Positions 20,041 through 28,960 of a stretch of 64,000 nt of DNA are shown piece by piece. Below the pieces are notes generated by a model that was given only the letters and a program-made list of their open reading frames with translations, was not told the origin of the DNA and did no database searches. The position numbers were made by a program, and so were the translations under genes. The stretch comes from G963675935 sp963803125 (GTDB taxonomy: Bacteria > Planctomycetota > Planctomycetia > Pirellulales > Thermoguttaceae), in contig CAWDLR010000003.1 of NCBI GenBank assembly GCA_963803125.1, positions 186,001-250,000 on the forward strand. The letters are read 5' to 3'. Position 1 is the stretch's first letter. The number at the start of each line of letters is the position of its first letter.

Positions 20041-21049
20041 TCAGAACAGCCGCCCTTGCATGGGTCGGCCGAGCAGGCAGGCGTTGTAGCCGGCATCGCG
20101 AAGGCAATCGACAAAACCCTCCGGGCCGTGCGTGCAATAGACCATCCGCGGCCCAACGCGGCCGACCGCCTCGAACAACTCGTTGTAGTCGGCGTGGTCC
20201 GAAAGCGGCAAAGCGTGATCGACCCCGAGCCGGTACTTCGCTCGCGGGTCAATCGCCCAGCCAGTCACGGCAATGCGAAGTGTGCGCGGCGCAGAAAAAA
20301 GGGGTCAGGTCCAATTTGCCGGAACGGCCCTCCGGGTGCTTGGCACAAATTGGACCTGACCCCTTTTTCGCCGGGCGGGACGACGACGGCCCAACCCGGC
20401 TTGGCCCGGCCTGCGAAGCGCTCGTAGCGGCCCAGATTCATGCCGCACGACTCGTACACCTGGCTGACGGCGAAGATGTCGCGGTGTTGCAGCACGGGAA
20501 TGCCGGCGTCGGTGAGGATCCGCGTGACCTCCTGCCCCTTGCCCAGCACGTACGCCTGGATCACCGGCACGACCTCGTCGGCCAGGCGCGACGCACGAGC
20601 GTCAGCAGTTGCTCGACCACTTCCTCTCGGGGCGGCAGGCAGTAGTCGGGATGGCCGAAAGTGCATTCGATCACCAGCAACTCGGCCGGCGGCAATTCCA
20701 CCCGTTCGGCAGTGGCCGACTCGCCCAGCTTGAAATCGCCGGTATAGAGCAGAGAGTGGTCGCCGTCCTCGGCCAGCAGCATGGCCGAGCCGAAGCAATG
20801 GCCGGCCGGAAAAGCGGTCAGCCGCAGCCCGCGCCATTCCATCGGCTCGCGGTAGCGCATCGGCAGCGTCGGCCGGCGACCGAGCCGGTGCTGGTACAGC
20901 GCAGCCGTCTCGGGCGTACACAACGCGTATTCGTGTCGGGCGATGTGATCGCTATGGGCGTGCGAGACGAACGCCCTCGGCTGCCGTCGGCGGAAGTCGA
21001 TCGCCAGGTCGGCCCTTGTCAGCTTCAGCCCGTTATCCCAGTGGAACAA
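20041..21049 (-). pseudogene. Metallo-beta-lactamase/beta-CASP nuclease, two frame breaks
   Basis: Three frames join into one protein. The first (start probably TTG at 21049, LFHWDNGL) has the zinc motif SHAHSDHIARH and the HCFGSAM and LYTGDFKLG motifs. A break near 20590 shifts to RLADEVVPVIQAYVLGKGQEV...ESCGMNLGRYERF. A palindrome (20296-20368) interrupts after WAVVVPPG. Sense resumes one frame over as RTLRIAVTGWAIDPRAKYRLG...LSDHADYNELF, with motif C and a late His in CTHGPEGF. The architecture fits a ligase-associated DNA exonuclease or an RNA 3'-processing nuclease. It may be a real gene with sequencing indels, but the palindrome insertion itself could have inactivated it. Confidence 0.7.
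20296..20368. repeat. Palindrome AAAAAGGGGTCAGGTCC inside the nuclease gene
   Basis: 23-nt arms (20296-20318 and 20346-20368) are exactly complementary around 27 nt. The arms have the AAAAAGGGGTC ends typical of REP-like elements that move with Y1 transposases; no such transposase is in the window. Confidence 0.93.
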
Positions 21050-21053
21050 AGCA

Positions 21054-21268
21054 GTGGAGAGTGGATAGTGAGTAGTGGGTGGTGGGTGGTGGGTGACCGG
21101 ACGGCGGGCATTGGGACCACGCGGGCCATGTTCAGATAATCTTACTCCATCCCGCATTCCCTCTCCACCATCCATTCTTCACCATCCACCATCCACTATC
21201 CACCATCCACTCTCCACTCTCCACTCTCCACTCTCCACTCCCCACTCTCCACTCCCCACTACTCCCCA
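21054..21268. repeat. Low-complexity inverted repeats, GTGGAGAGTGGAT / CCATCCACTCTCC
   Basis: A GTGG-rich run (21054-21100) and a CCAC-rich run (21145-21268, many degenerate 7-8 bp units of CCATCCA and CTCTCCA) are roughly complementary. The second run overlaps the stop codon of the TIM-barrel gene at 21259. Confidence 0.85.
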
Positions 21269-22161
21269 TCACCGGCGGCCGCTATTGCCGGGCGGGCGGG
21301 CGACGCGGCGGCAGGGTTCATGACCCGGCCTAGGGCCTCGCTGGTCTGCTTGATGACCACGTCGCGGCGGCGACTCTGGAAGGCGTTTCGCGACACCTTC
21401 ACCGTCACCGGCCCGTCGTAGCCCTTCTCTCGCAGCACGCCGAGGAATCCGGCCACGTCAATCCGCCCGTTTTCGCCGCCAGGCAGCAAGCGAGAAGTCT
21501 TTTCATCCAACTCGGCCAGCGGAACGTCGGCGGGCATTTCGGCCACCTGCACGGCCACGATCTGCTCGCTCGGCAGCTTGCGGACCGCGTCGATCGATCC
21601 GCCGCCGGCCACCAACTCCCAAATGTCGAGCAAGAGCCCGACGTTCGGCTCGGCCACCATGTTCAGCAGCAGCAGCAAGGCGTCGAGATCGTGGATGAAT
21701 TGGAAGGCCTGGTCCTGGCGGAGGCTCTCGGCAGCCTGGAAGCCCACGGCCAGGCGGATTCCCGCCGGTTTCAGCACGCCGCAGATCTCGTGGAAGCGAC
21801 GGCGGTGCAACTCGAAGTTCTCATGGTAAGGGCGGGCGTCGCCGGCGGGAACGAGCACCGCCGTACAGCGCGTGCAGCCCAGCTCTTTGGCGCAGTCGGC
21901 CAACTCCGGCAGCTTTTTGAGGTCCTTCTGAAATACCGCGTCGTCGGTCTCCCAATCCAGCGGCAGGGCGAAGGTGCCCACGCGAATTTTGGCGCTCTCG
22001 ATGAGCCGCTTGGCGTACGGCATCCCCTTGAGCCTCGCCCGCGCAGCGAATTCCGCCATGTTCAGGTCGATTCCCGCGAAACCGTAAGTCAGGGCCAATT
22101 CGATAATCTCGCTCTGATGGCCCGATACGCCGATTGCCGAGGGATTGAGGTTCTTGAACAT
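21259..22161 (-). CDS. Sugar phosphate isomerase/epimerase-like TIM barrel
   Basis: 300 residues. The ATG at 22161 has GGAG 7 nt upstream. It shows the AP-endonuclease-2 (xylose-isomerase-like) fold: YGFAGIDLNMAEFA, KIRVGTFALPLDW, a middle RRRFHEICGVLKPAGIRLAVGFQ, VGLLLDIWELVAGG and a C-terminal GYDGPVTVKVSR. Family enzymes isomerise or epimerise sugars with a divalent metal. The usual metal His in the D-x-x-H pattern reads DIWEL here, so activity is uncertain. The C-terminal tail is Ala/Pro-rich and ends in repeat DNA. Confidence 0.75.
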   Translation of the reverse strand: MFKNLNPSAIGVSGHQSEIIELALTYGFAGIDLNMAEFAARARLKGMPYAKRLIESAKIRVGTFALPLDWETDDAVFQKDLKKLPELADCAKELGCTRCTAVLVPAGDARPYHENFELHRRRFHEICGVLKPAGIRLAVGFQAAESLRQDQAFQFIHDLDALLLLLNMVAEPNVGLLLDIWELVAGGGSIDAVRKLPSEQIVAVQVAEMPADVPLAELDEKTSRLLPGGENGRIDVAGFLGVLREKGYDGPVTVKVSRNAFQSRRRDVVIKQTSEALGRVMNPAAASPARPAIAAAGDGE

Positions 22162-22281
22162 AGCGACACTCCGCAAAACCTAGGAATATCCGGAAATTCC
22201 GCCGCCGCGACGCGCTGGCCCCGGCAGAGAATCCCTGATTATGGCAAACGGCAGCAGGTTGCGGAAGGGGGGCGGCAGCGA

Positions 22282-23154
22282 TCAGAAGCCGCTGCAATGG
22301 AGCGTGAAGACCACGGCGGCCGCCAGCAGGCAGTAGATGCCGAAAAGATGCCAGCGCCCTCCCTCCAGCCATCGCGACAGCCACTTCAGCGCCAGCAGAC
22401 CGGCGATGAAGGCGCAGACCATGCCCAAGAGGCCGGGGGTGAATATGTTCCACGTCATTGCCGGGCCGCTGGTACCGTGATGCTTCCGAAGCACCTGCCA
22501 AACTGCGTAACCATCAGCGATGGGAGTGAGTATCACCGCCAAGGCAAAGCTGAACTCTTCGGCGCGTTGTTTCAGGACCCCCTTCAGCAGGCCGACGGAA
22601 ATCGTCGCGCCAGACCGCGAAAACCCGCGAAACGGCAGGCACAAGCCTTGCACGAAACCGATCCACGCGGCGTCGTCAAGTCTAATCTCCCGCTCTCCCG
22701 TGTGCCGGCGTTCGACGAGTCCGGCGACGAGAATCAGTACGCCGGCTGCCGCAAGGGCAGCAGCGACGAGGCCGAGATTCCCGAACAAGAGTTCGACCCT
22801 GCCTTCCTCGACATGGCCCACGACCGCCATCCACTTTTCGATGCCGACCTTCAGAGCCCCGGCGAGGACCAATGTGACGGTTGTGGCCGTAGCCAGCCAG
22901 ACCGCCTGCTGTCGAAAGACCTCGCGGGAGGCAAAAAAGGTCTTCTTCCAAGCCCGCCAGAAATAGAAGATGACGGCAAACATCGTCCCGGTGTGCAGCA
23001 TCACCAACAGCAAGACCGTCTCCGGCTGAGACGGATCCAGACCCATCAACTTCTCCGCCGTGATGACGTGGGCGGAACTGGAGACCGGCAGCAATTCGGC
23101 CAGCCCTTGCACAATCGCGAGAACGACGATCTTCAGGGGAGTCAACGGAATCAT
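22282..23154 (-). CDS. uppP: Undecaprenyl-diphosphatase
   Basis: 290 residues, polytopic. Motif 1, AIVQGLAELLPVSSSAH, keeps the essential Glu and SSS-x-H. Motif 2, FRGFSRSGATI, keeps SRSG-x-T with the catalytic Arg. About eight TMs are predictable. It recycles undecaprenyl pyrophosphate to the monophosphate for peptidoglycan and glycan export; overexpression of the family gives bacitracin resistance. Its start region is not linked to another gene. Confidence 0.92.
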   Translation of the reverse strand: MIPLTPLKIVVLAIVQGLAELLPVSSSAHVITAEKLMGLDPSQPETVLLLVMLHTGTMFAVIFYFWRAWKKTFFASREVFRQQAVWLATATTVTLVLAGALKVGIEKWMAVVGHVEEGRVELLFGNLGLVAAALAAAGVLILVAGLVERRHTGEREIRLDDAAWIGFVQGLCLPFRGFSRSGATISVGLLKGVLKQRAEEFSFALAVILTPIADGYAVWQVLRKHHGTSGPAMTWNIFTPGLLGMVCAFIAGLLALKWLSRWLEGGRWHLFGIYCLLAAAVVFTLHCSGF

Positions 23155-23950
23155 GAAGTTTCGGCCTCGCTTTGGGTGACCAGTATCGCGGGAGGGCTAG
23201 AGGACTGTCCTGCAAAGGCACCCTGGGAACAGCAGTCGAAGACGACCGTCCCTCAAGAAGGCGATCCCGCCGCAAAATGGCGGCGAGAACCGTGGTACCG
23301 GCATCAAAAGGGCCCATCTTACCAGACAATTGTCGGGTGTGACAAGCGAAACGCAGTCGCATCAGCAAACTGCGCTTCGCCCGTCCCGCCTCGCCCATCT
23401 TGAGGGCAGCCACCCGCTGTCGTGCCCTTCGGTCCCGGGAGGACTGCAAAGTCCCGAAACTCCCGTTCCCACGCCCTGCTTGAGAGTGCCCTGGAATTAA
23501 GACTGTAGGAGGCGACTCCTGTCGCCGATTGAGGCTTCGCACCGGTGCCATCGGCGTCAGGAGACGCCTCCTACAGCCTGTTTCTGCCGCGGCAATTCCG
23601 GGACACCCTCACGCCCTGCTTGGCAACGTCAAACTCGGGACCGTCCGGACCTGCGTTCCCGCACAGAGCGCGGAAACGAGGACTTTGCAGCTCTCCTACT
23701 CGTCAGTCCACGAGTCCACGACGGGTTTTCGCTCTTGCAGGCACAACGGATTCTTGCTAAATGAGGATCGGGGTATCAGGCTCGCCCCAAAGACGGTGGG
23801 AAACCGCCGGAGTTGGCCCCGAAAAGACGGGACGAGGTAGCCATTTGCGGAGGCCGCCAGGAAGCGAATCACCACAACCTATTGGTGCAAAAGGACTTGC
23901 GGGCGGCGGCAACGGCTGAGTGAAGGTGGGATTGCAAAGGGAGTCGAATC
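23155..23950. other. Gene-free gap of about 800 bp with one palindrome
   Basis: I see no convincing gene on either strand. It contains the inverted repeat at 23503-23576, flanked by two similar stretches (CACGCCCTGCTTG near 23470 and 23612) that may be traces of duplication. GGGATTGCAAAGGGAG before 23951 probably carries the ribosome site of the next gene. Confidence 0.55.
23503..23576. repeat. Inverted repeat, TGTAGGAGGCGACTCC family
   Basis: 27-nt arms (23503-23529, 23550-23576) have two mismatches. The left arm is identical to that of the copy inside argS (40314-40340), so both belong to one mobile palindrome family. Confidence 0.93.
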
Positions 23951-24781
23951 ATGAAAGCGTCGATCGGGTTGGTTCTCGCTGCCGCGGCGGTGGTCTTGCC
24001 GGGCTGCCTCTTCGCGCCGAAGACCGATCTGAACGCCGCGCTGACGGAAAATCGCTCCTTGGCCGAGCAGAACCGCGTGCAACTGGCCGAGATCGAAAAC
24101 CTCCAGACCCACAACCACACGCTCGAAGATCGCGTGATTCGCAACGAAAAGGAGCTGGCGACGGCCCAGGAGCGGTCCAGCCTCGACCGGCGGCAACTGG
24201 AAGATTACCAGCGCGAGCGGGACGGACTGTACCAGCAGTTCAAGGAGCTGTCGTGTGGCGGCGGTCGGCTTCCGCCCGAGCTTGGCCGGCAGTTGGCCGA
24301 ACTGTCGCGGCGGTTTCCCAGCCTGCAGTTCGATCCGCAGACCGGCGTGAGCAAACTCGACACCGACATCCTCTTCGACAGCGGCGAGGCGGAGCTAAAG
24401 CCGGCCGCGGGCGAACTGATCGACGAATTGGTCCGCGTCTTGAACTCGCCGGCCGCGGGCGACCTGAAACTGATGGTCGCCGGCCATACCGACAATCAGG
24501 TCATCGTTGCTGGCGAGACCCGCGAGAGATACGCCGACAACTTCCACCTCAGCACGGCCCGCGCCCTGGCGGTGGCCGAGCGGATGAAGCGGGCCGGCCT
24601 GCCCGAGCGGCGGCTGGGCGTCGCCGGTTTCGGCCCTTATCAGCCGATCGCCTCGAACTCCACCGCCCCAGACCGCCAGAAGAACCGCCGCGTCGAGATC
24701 TTCGTCATGCCATCCGACGTGCCGGTCGTCGGCTGGAGCGATTCCACGCCCAGCGTCTACGGCAACGGCCCGCGGCGGTAG
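23951..24781 (+). CDS. OmpA/Pal-like peptidoglycan-binding lipoprotein
   Basis: 276 residues. Signal peptide with lipobox VVLPGC (Cys18), so lipid-anchored. Residues about 25-95 form a coiled coil (NRSLAEQNRVQLAEIENLQTH...). The C-terminal OmpA domain has DILFDSGEAELKPAAGELIDELV, VAGHTDNQ and STARALAVAERM...FGPYQPIASN...RQKNRRVEIF, the peptidoglycan-binding residues. It probably tethers the outer envelope to the cell wall, like Pal or YiaD. AAAGGGAG lies just before the start. It has no operon partner. Confidence 0.88.
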   Translation: MKASIGLVLAAAAVVLPGCLFAPKTDLNAALTENRSLAEQNRVQLAEIENLQTHNHTLEDRVIRNEKELATAQERSSLDRRQLEDYQRERDGLYQQFKELSCGGGRLPPELGRQLAELSRRFPSLQFDPQTGVSKLDTDILFDSGEAELKPAAGELIDELVRVLNSPAAGDLKLMVAGHTDNQVIVAGETRERYADNFHLSTARALAVAERMKRAGLPERRLGVAGFGPYQPIASNSTAPDRQKNRRVEIFVMPSDVPVVGWSDSTPSVYGNGPRR

Positions 24782-24822
24782 GCCCGGAAGCCGCTTGCGG
24801 TTTCGCAACCAATCGGCAGTCG

Positions 24823-25506
24823 TCAGCGGCAGGTTACGCCGAACCTTCGCCACGGCGGCGGCAGCGGGGCTTCCAGTTCGATGCGGGCGGCGGTCGTGGG
24901 ATGGGAGAAGACGAGCCGGCGGGCGTGCAGGGCGATGCCCTCTGCAAACGGGACGACGCTGCCGTACTTGCGGTCGCCGACAATCGGATGGCCGTGATGC
25001 GAAAGCTGCAAGCGGATCTGGTGCTTTCGCCCCGTCTCCAGTTCCACTTCCAGCCACGAATTGCCGGCCACGATCGACAAGCGGCGATACGTCAATCGTG
25101 CCTCTTTCGCCCCGGCGATCGTGCGGCCGACAATGTGCATCCGCCGGTGGCGCTCGTCCTCGGCGAGCCAATCGAGCAGTTGGCCGTCGGCCGGTTCGAC
25201 GACCCCTTCGGCGATCGCCCAATAGGTCTTTTCGACCTCGCGGCTGCGGAATTGCTCGGTCAACCGGGCGGCGGCCTTCGAGGTTCGAGCCAGCAGTACC
25301 ACGCCGGTCACGGGGGCGTCGAGCCGGCTGACGACGCCCAGATAGACATTGCCCGGCTTGCGGTAGCGCTGCTTCACGTAATCCTTCGCCAGTGTCAGCA
25401 AGGTCGGCCGGCCTTGCGGCGTGCCCATCGTCGGCAGACCGGCCGGCTTGGCCAGGGCCAGCAGATGATTGTCTTCGTAAAGAACGTCGAGCAAGGGGGG
25501 ATTCAT
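24823..25506 (-). CDS. RluA-family pseudouridine synthase
   Basis: 227 residues. The catalytic Asp is in VSRLDAPVTGVVLLART (family H/S-R-L-D-x-x-T-S-G). The domain also has DNHLLALAKPAGLPT at the start, EKTYWAIAEG and the C-terminal GRKHQIRLQLSHHGHPIVGDRKYG. It isomerises uridine to pseudouridine in rRNA or tRNA. It lacks the S4 domain of RluC/RluD and so resembles short RluA/TruC-like enzymes. The target site is unknown. Confidence 0.88.
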   Translation of the reverse strand: MNPPLLDVLYEDNHLLALAKPAGLPTMGTPQGRPTLLTLAKDYVKQRYRKPGNVYLGVVSRLDAPVTGVVLLARTSKAAARLTEQFRSREVEKTYWAIAEGVVEPADGQLLDWLAEDERHRRMHIVGRTIAGAKEARLTYRRLSIVAGNSWLEVELETGRKHQIRLQLSHHGHPIVGDRKYGSVVPFAEGIALHARRLVFSHPTTAARIELEAPLPPPWRRFGVTCR

Positions 25507-25571
25507 CGGGGGCGAAAAACCGCGTACATTGATGGCATCGCCGGAGCGCGGGCGTCTCGCCCGCGAGATCG

Positions 25572-25672
25572 CGTAGGTTATGCTTCAGCACAACATTCTT
25601 GTATGCAGTGCTTTCTGTTATGCTGAAGCATAACCTACGACTATGACTGTTATGCTGAAGCATAACCTACGA
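25572..25672. repeat. Three-armed TAGGTTATGC-family palindrome
   Basis: One forward arm (TAGGTTATGCTTCAGCACAACA) is followed by two copies of the inverse arm (GTTATGCTGAAGCATAACCTACGACT), starting near 25617 and 25650. It fills most of the gap before maf. Confidence 0.88.
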
Positions 25673-25726
25673 CTGCCGCTGCGACCGAAGCCAGTTTATC
25701 AGATTCGACCTCCCTCGACGAGCCGC

Positions 25727-26317
25727 ATGAGAAAGCAACCGCCGAAGCTGATCCTGGCGAGCGGCTCGCCGCGGCGGCGGGAATTGCTGGCGGCGGCAGG
25801 CTACGATTTCGAGGTCGTTCCGCCCGCGGACGATGCCGAAAGCGACGCATCCGGCGACGAATCGCCCGCGGAGCTCGTCGCCCGGCTGGCCCGGCAGAAG
25901 GCCGCGGACGTCGCCGGCAGAGTCTCGGGCAAGTCGTCGGCAGGACTGATTCTCGGCTGCGACACGGTAGCGGAGTGCGGCGGCAAGATTCTCGGCAAGC
26001 CGGCCGACCGCGAGGACGCCCGGACGATGCTCGCGCTGTTGGCCGGGCAGGAGCATCGCGTCTACAGCGGGCTGTGCCTCTGGCCCCTCGACGGCGAGCC
26101 GGCGGTGCGCGTGGCGGTCACGACGCTGCGGATGGACCCGCTTCGGCCCGAGTCGCTCGACGCGTACTTGGCGAGCGGCCAATGGCAGGGCAAGGCGGGG
26201 GCGTTCGGCTATCAGGACGGGCTCGATTGGGTCCACGTCATCGAAGGCAGCCAATCGAACGTCGTCGGCCTGCCGATGGAGTTGCTCGCCGAGATGATCG
26301 CGGAGTTCGCCGGTTAG
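25727..26317 (+). CDS. maf: Maf-like nucleotide pyrophosphatase
   Basis: 196 residues from the ATG at 25727. LILASGSPRRRELLAAAGYDFEVVPP is the Maf start; the catalytic Asp is in LGCDTVAECGGKILGKP, followed by HRVYSGLCLW and KAGAFGYQDG...GSQSNVVGLPMELL. It hydrolyses dTTP, UTP or modified NTPs to monophosphates, probably as house-cleaning. The expected QG of AGAYAIQG reads YQDG. Confidence 0.9.
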   Translation: MRKQPPKLILASGSPRRRELLAAAGYDFEVVPPADDAESDASGDESPAELVARLARQKAADVAGRVSGKSSAGLILGCDTVAECGGKILGKPADREDARTMLALLAGQEHRVYSGLCLWPLDGEPAVRVAVTTLRMDPLRPESLDAYLASGQWQGKAGAFGYQDGLDWVHVIEGSQSNVVGLPMELLAEMIAEFAG

Positions 26318-26355
26318 CCCGCATTTCTCACCACGAGGGGAGAACGACCAACAGT

Positions 26356-26427
26356 GTGCCACTGCTTGGAACAAGCAGTGCCGAGCGTAGAGGCTGGGCC
26401 CCGCACTGCTTGTGCCAGCAGTGGCAC
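26356..26427. repeat. Inverted repeat, GTGCCACTGCTTG family
   Basis: GTGCCACTGCTTGGAACAAG...GCACTGCTTGTGCCAGCAG: arms of about 25 nt complementary except for a base indel and a mismatch. Related GTGCCAC...GTGGCAC-like hairpins occur at 42935-42994. Confidence 0.85.
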
Positions 26428-26478
26428 CCAAACAACTGAGAACAGACTTCTTCAACGGGCTGATAGGGAGCCACAATC

Positions 26479-26634
26479 ATGATCCGCAAGCTCAAATCGG
26501 GCGATTATCGCCTCTACTCGCGGAAAGCCGACCCCCGCACGGGAAAACGGAAGAATCTGGGCACGTTCGCGACCCTCCAACAAGCCAAGAAGCACGAGCG
26601 GGCTGTCCAGTTCTTCAAACGGCACACGGGATGA
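26479..26634 (+). CDS. Small basic conserved-type protein, 51 residues
   Basis: ATG at 26479 with AGGGAG 8 nt upstream, stop at 26632-26634. The sequence (MIRKLKSGDYRLYSRK...TGKRKNLGTFATL...KHERAVQFFKRH) is highly basic. It resembles the short beta-strand-helix N-terminal motif of phage-type integrases (AP2/arm-binding-like). Small proteins of this form are frequent in environmental genomes. Good ribosome site and codon use support it; function unknown. Confidence 0.7.
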   Translation: MIRKLKSGDYRLYSRKADPRTGKRKNLGTFATLQQAKKHERAVQFFKRHTG

Positions 26635-26692
26635 AACCGCTAGACTGTTCCGTGTCACGGATCTGAACGCCAGGGCAGTCTGGCTGCGACAC

Positions 26693-27836
26693 TCAGGCAG
26701 GGGACGGTTCCGCCCTGTTCACGCCAGCCGAGTCGGCAGCGGCAGCACAATCGACCGCAGCCGTTTTCGCCCACGTCCGCAAGACCTCTGCCACGCTCCA
26801 CGCCTGGGCGATGCAGCCTCGCGGGGTATAGGGAGGTTCGGCGTCGAATACTTCGCTGATGGCGCCGACACAGGCCTCGTTCAGATGCGCGTCGAATGCG
26901 GCGAGAAAGCGCCGGGCTTTCGCGCAGTCGTCGGGATAGACTCGCAGCCAAGCGTTGACGAACGGTCCGATCAGCCACGCCCAGACGGTTCCTTGGTGGT
27001 AAGCGGCGTCGCGCGCCCGCAGGTCGCCGTCGTATTTCGGCTTGAAGTCGGGGTGGCCCGGCGACAACGACCGCAGTCCGACCGGCGTGAGCAACTCTCG
27101 TTCGACGGTTTGCAGGACCGGCTTCCAGCGCGACTCGTCGAGCACCGGGTATTCGAGCGTGAAGGCGAAGAGTTGATTGGGGCGGCACGACGAATCGTCT
27201 CCATCGGGTCCGTCGATCACGTCGTACAAATACCGGCCGTCCTCGTGCCAGAATCGTGTTCCATGCAGGTGGTGATCGACGATGTCGCGCAGCCGCGGCG
27301 GCAGCAGTCGCAACGTCGCCCGGTCGTTCGTGTAGTCCAGGTATCGCGACAGCGCATGGAAGAACCACAGCGTCGCGTCGGCGGTGTGGTAGAGACCTTC
27401 GCGGCCCGTTTCCGGGAAGAGATTCGGAATCAAGCCGTCGCGGATATCGTGGGCAAACGTCCGCAGGATGTAGCCGGCTTCGACGTGCCGGCCGGTCAAC
27501 AGCGCCAGGCCTTCCAGGCTGATCATCGTATCGCGGCCCCAATCGGTGAACCAGTGATAGCCGGCGATCACGCTGCGGACTTCGTCACCCGAGGCCGTCA
27601 TGACGGTCGCGTCTTGTTGCCTTCCGGCGGGGCGAATGATGAACTGGTCCGCGGCCAGGACCAGCTCGTCGGCGACGGCGTTTTGCGTTCTCGGATCCGA
27701 CTCGGCCGTCAGGCGTGCGCGACGATCGCGCTCGGCGGCCCGCTGCCGTTAAGACGGAAGGCGTAAGTCTGGCCGCTTCGCGCCTGCGGAATGAGCCGTG
27801 AGAAGTAGCCGTTTCCCTCAGTATCGGCTTGTGCAA
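26693..27836 (-). pseudogene. Glycogen debranching enzyme (GH133-like) remnant with foreign-looking 5' end
   Basis: 26693-27601 encodes the catalytic (alpha/alpha)6 barrel half of an amylo-alpha-1,6-glucosidase: GYHWFTDWGRDTMISLEGLALLTGR, NLFPETGREGLYHTADATLWFFHA, and DAAYHQGTVWAWLIGPFVNAW. The frame upstream stays sensible (ADELVLAADQFIIRPAG) back to a TAA near 27750 but offers no start codon. In a second frame, a piece resembling a CBM48/trehalohydrolase N-terminus (GNGYFSRLIPQARSGQTYAF) reaches 27836. The gene has therefore lost its N-terminal domain or is a fusion remnant. A short product from the ATG at 27601 is possible. Confidence 0.65.
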
Positions 27837-28009
27837 GGCTCATTGGTCATGGAACGGCTGCAAAGCTCGTGCCGATCAGACTCATAATTCACCGCCCAGC
27901 CGCGCGGGCCATGCGATTGACGCGGGTATTGAACACGCAGGGTCGCCGGGCGTATGATGGACGCAGCTATTGACGTCCCAACTTGTGACGGTTGCGGCAG
28001 GCGCTCGCC

Positions 28010-28960
28010 ATGGTCTGGAATCGCTGCCTTGAACTGGCCAAGCCGCGGCTGACGGCCATGGTTCTGGCCACCACGGTCGTCGGGTACGTGTTGGCGTCGG
28101 CCGGGCCGATCCGTTGGACACAACTTCTGTTGACGGTTCTCGGAACCGGCTTGGCCGCGATTGGGGCCGGCACGTTCAATCAACTCATCGAGGTCGATCG
28201 CGACGCGAAGATGGAGCGCACCTGCCGCCGTCCTCTTCCCTCCGGCAGCATCTCGCCGACTCAGGCGTTGCTGCTGGCGATCGTTGCGACCGTGGCCGGA
28301 CTGGGCGTGCTGGCCGCAGGGGTCAACCTGTTGACGGCGCTGCTTGGGCTGGCAAACGTAGCGATCTACACGCTGCTCTACACGCCCCTGAAGTCCAAGA
28401 CGCCCGTAAGCACGCTGGTCGGTGCGGTCTGCGGGGCGCTGCCGCCGATAATGGGTTGCAGCGGAGCCGCCGGCCACGTCGCGCCGCAGGCCCTGCTGCT
28501 GGCCGCAATACTCTTTGTCTGGCAGGTGCCGCATTCTCTCGCGCTGGCGTGGCTTCACCGTTCCGATTACAGCCGGGCCGGACACCGCCTGCTGCCGGTG
28601 GTTGATCCCAACGGGCGGCTTACCTGCTTGATGATCGTCGCTTTCGCCCTGGCGCTTTTGCCGCTCTGCCTGTTCGCGGTGTTTTGGGGGATGTGGGACC
28701 GTTTCTTCGGCGCTCTCGCTCTGCTGCCGACGCTGGGGCTGTTCGCGCTGGCTGTGCAACTGTCGATTCGTCGGACCCGCCGCAATGTGCGCAGCATGTT
28801 TTTGGCGACGATTGCCTACTTGCCGCTCTTGCTGCTTGTGATGGTCGCCGCCTCCGCCGCCGATCGCCGTGCGACGACGGGCCAGACCGCCGCGTCGCCC
28901 GCCGTGGCGCGCACCATTCCTTTGACGACCACGAAAGCGAGGAGTCCATGCGGTCCGTAA
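28010..28960 (+). CDS. ctaB: Haem O synthase (protohaem IX farnesyltransferase)
   Basis: 316 residues with about eight TMs. The UbiA-type prenyl-binding motif is FNQLIEVDRDAKMERTCRRPLPSG (N...D-x-x-x-D-x-x-M-x-R-T-x-x-RPL), with the second motif YTLLYTPLKSKTPVSTLVGAVCGALPP and WQVPHSLALAW...YSRAGHRLLPV. It farnesylates haem b to haem O for haem-copper oxidases. The start is 28010 (ATG); TTG at 27992 is possible, and neither has a strong ribosome site. The next gene overlaps its 3' end by 13 bp. Confidence 0.93.
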   Translation: MVWNRCLELAKPRLTAMVLATTVVGYVLASAGPIRWTQLLLTVLGTGLAAIGAGTFNQLIEVDRDAKMERTCRRPLPSGSISPTQALLLAIVATVAGLGVLAAGVNLLTALLGLANVAIYTLLYTPLKSKTPVSTLVGAVCGALPPIMGCSGAAGHVAPQALLLAAILFVWQVPHSLALAWLHRSDYSRAGHRLLPVVDPNGRLTCLMIVAFALALLPLCLFAVFWGMWDRFFGALALLPTLGLFALAVQLSIRRTRRNVRSMFLATIAYLPLLLLVMVAASAADRRATTGQTAASPAVARTIPLTTTKARSPCGP

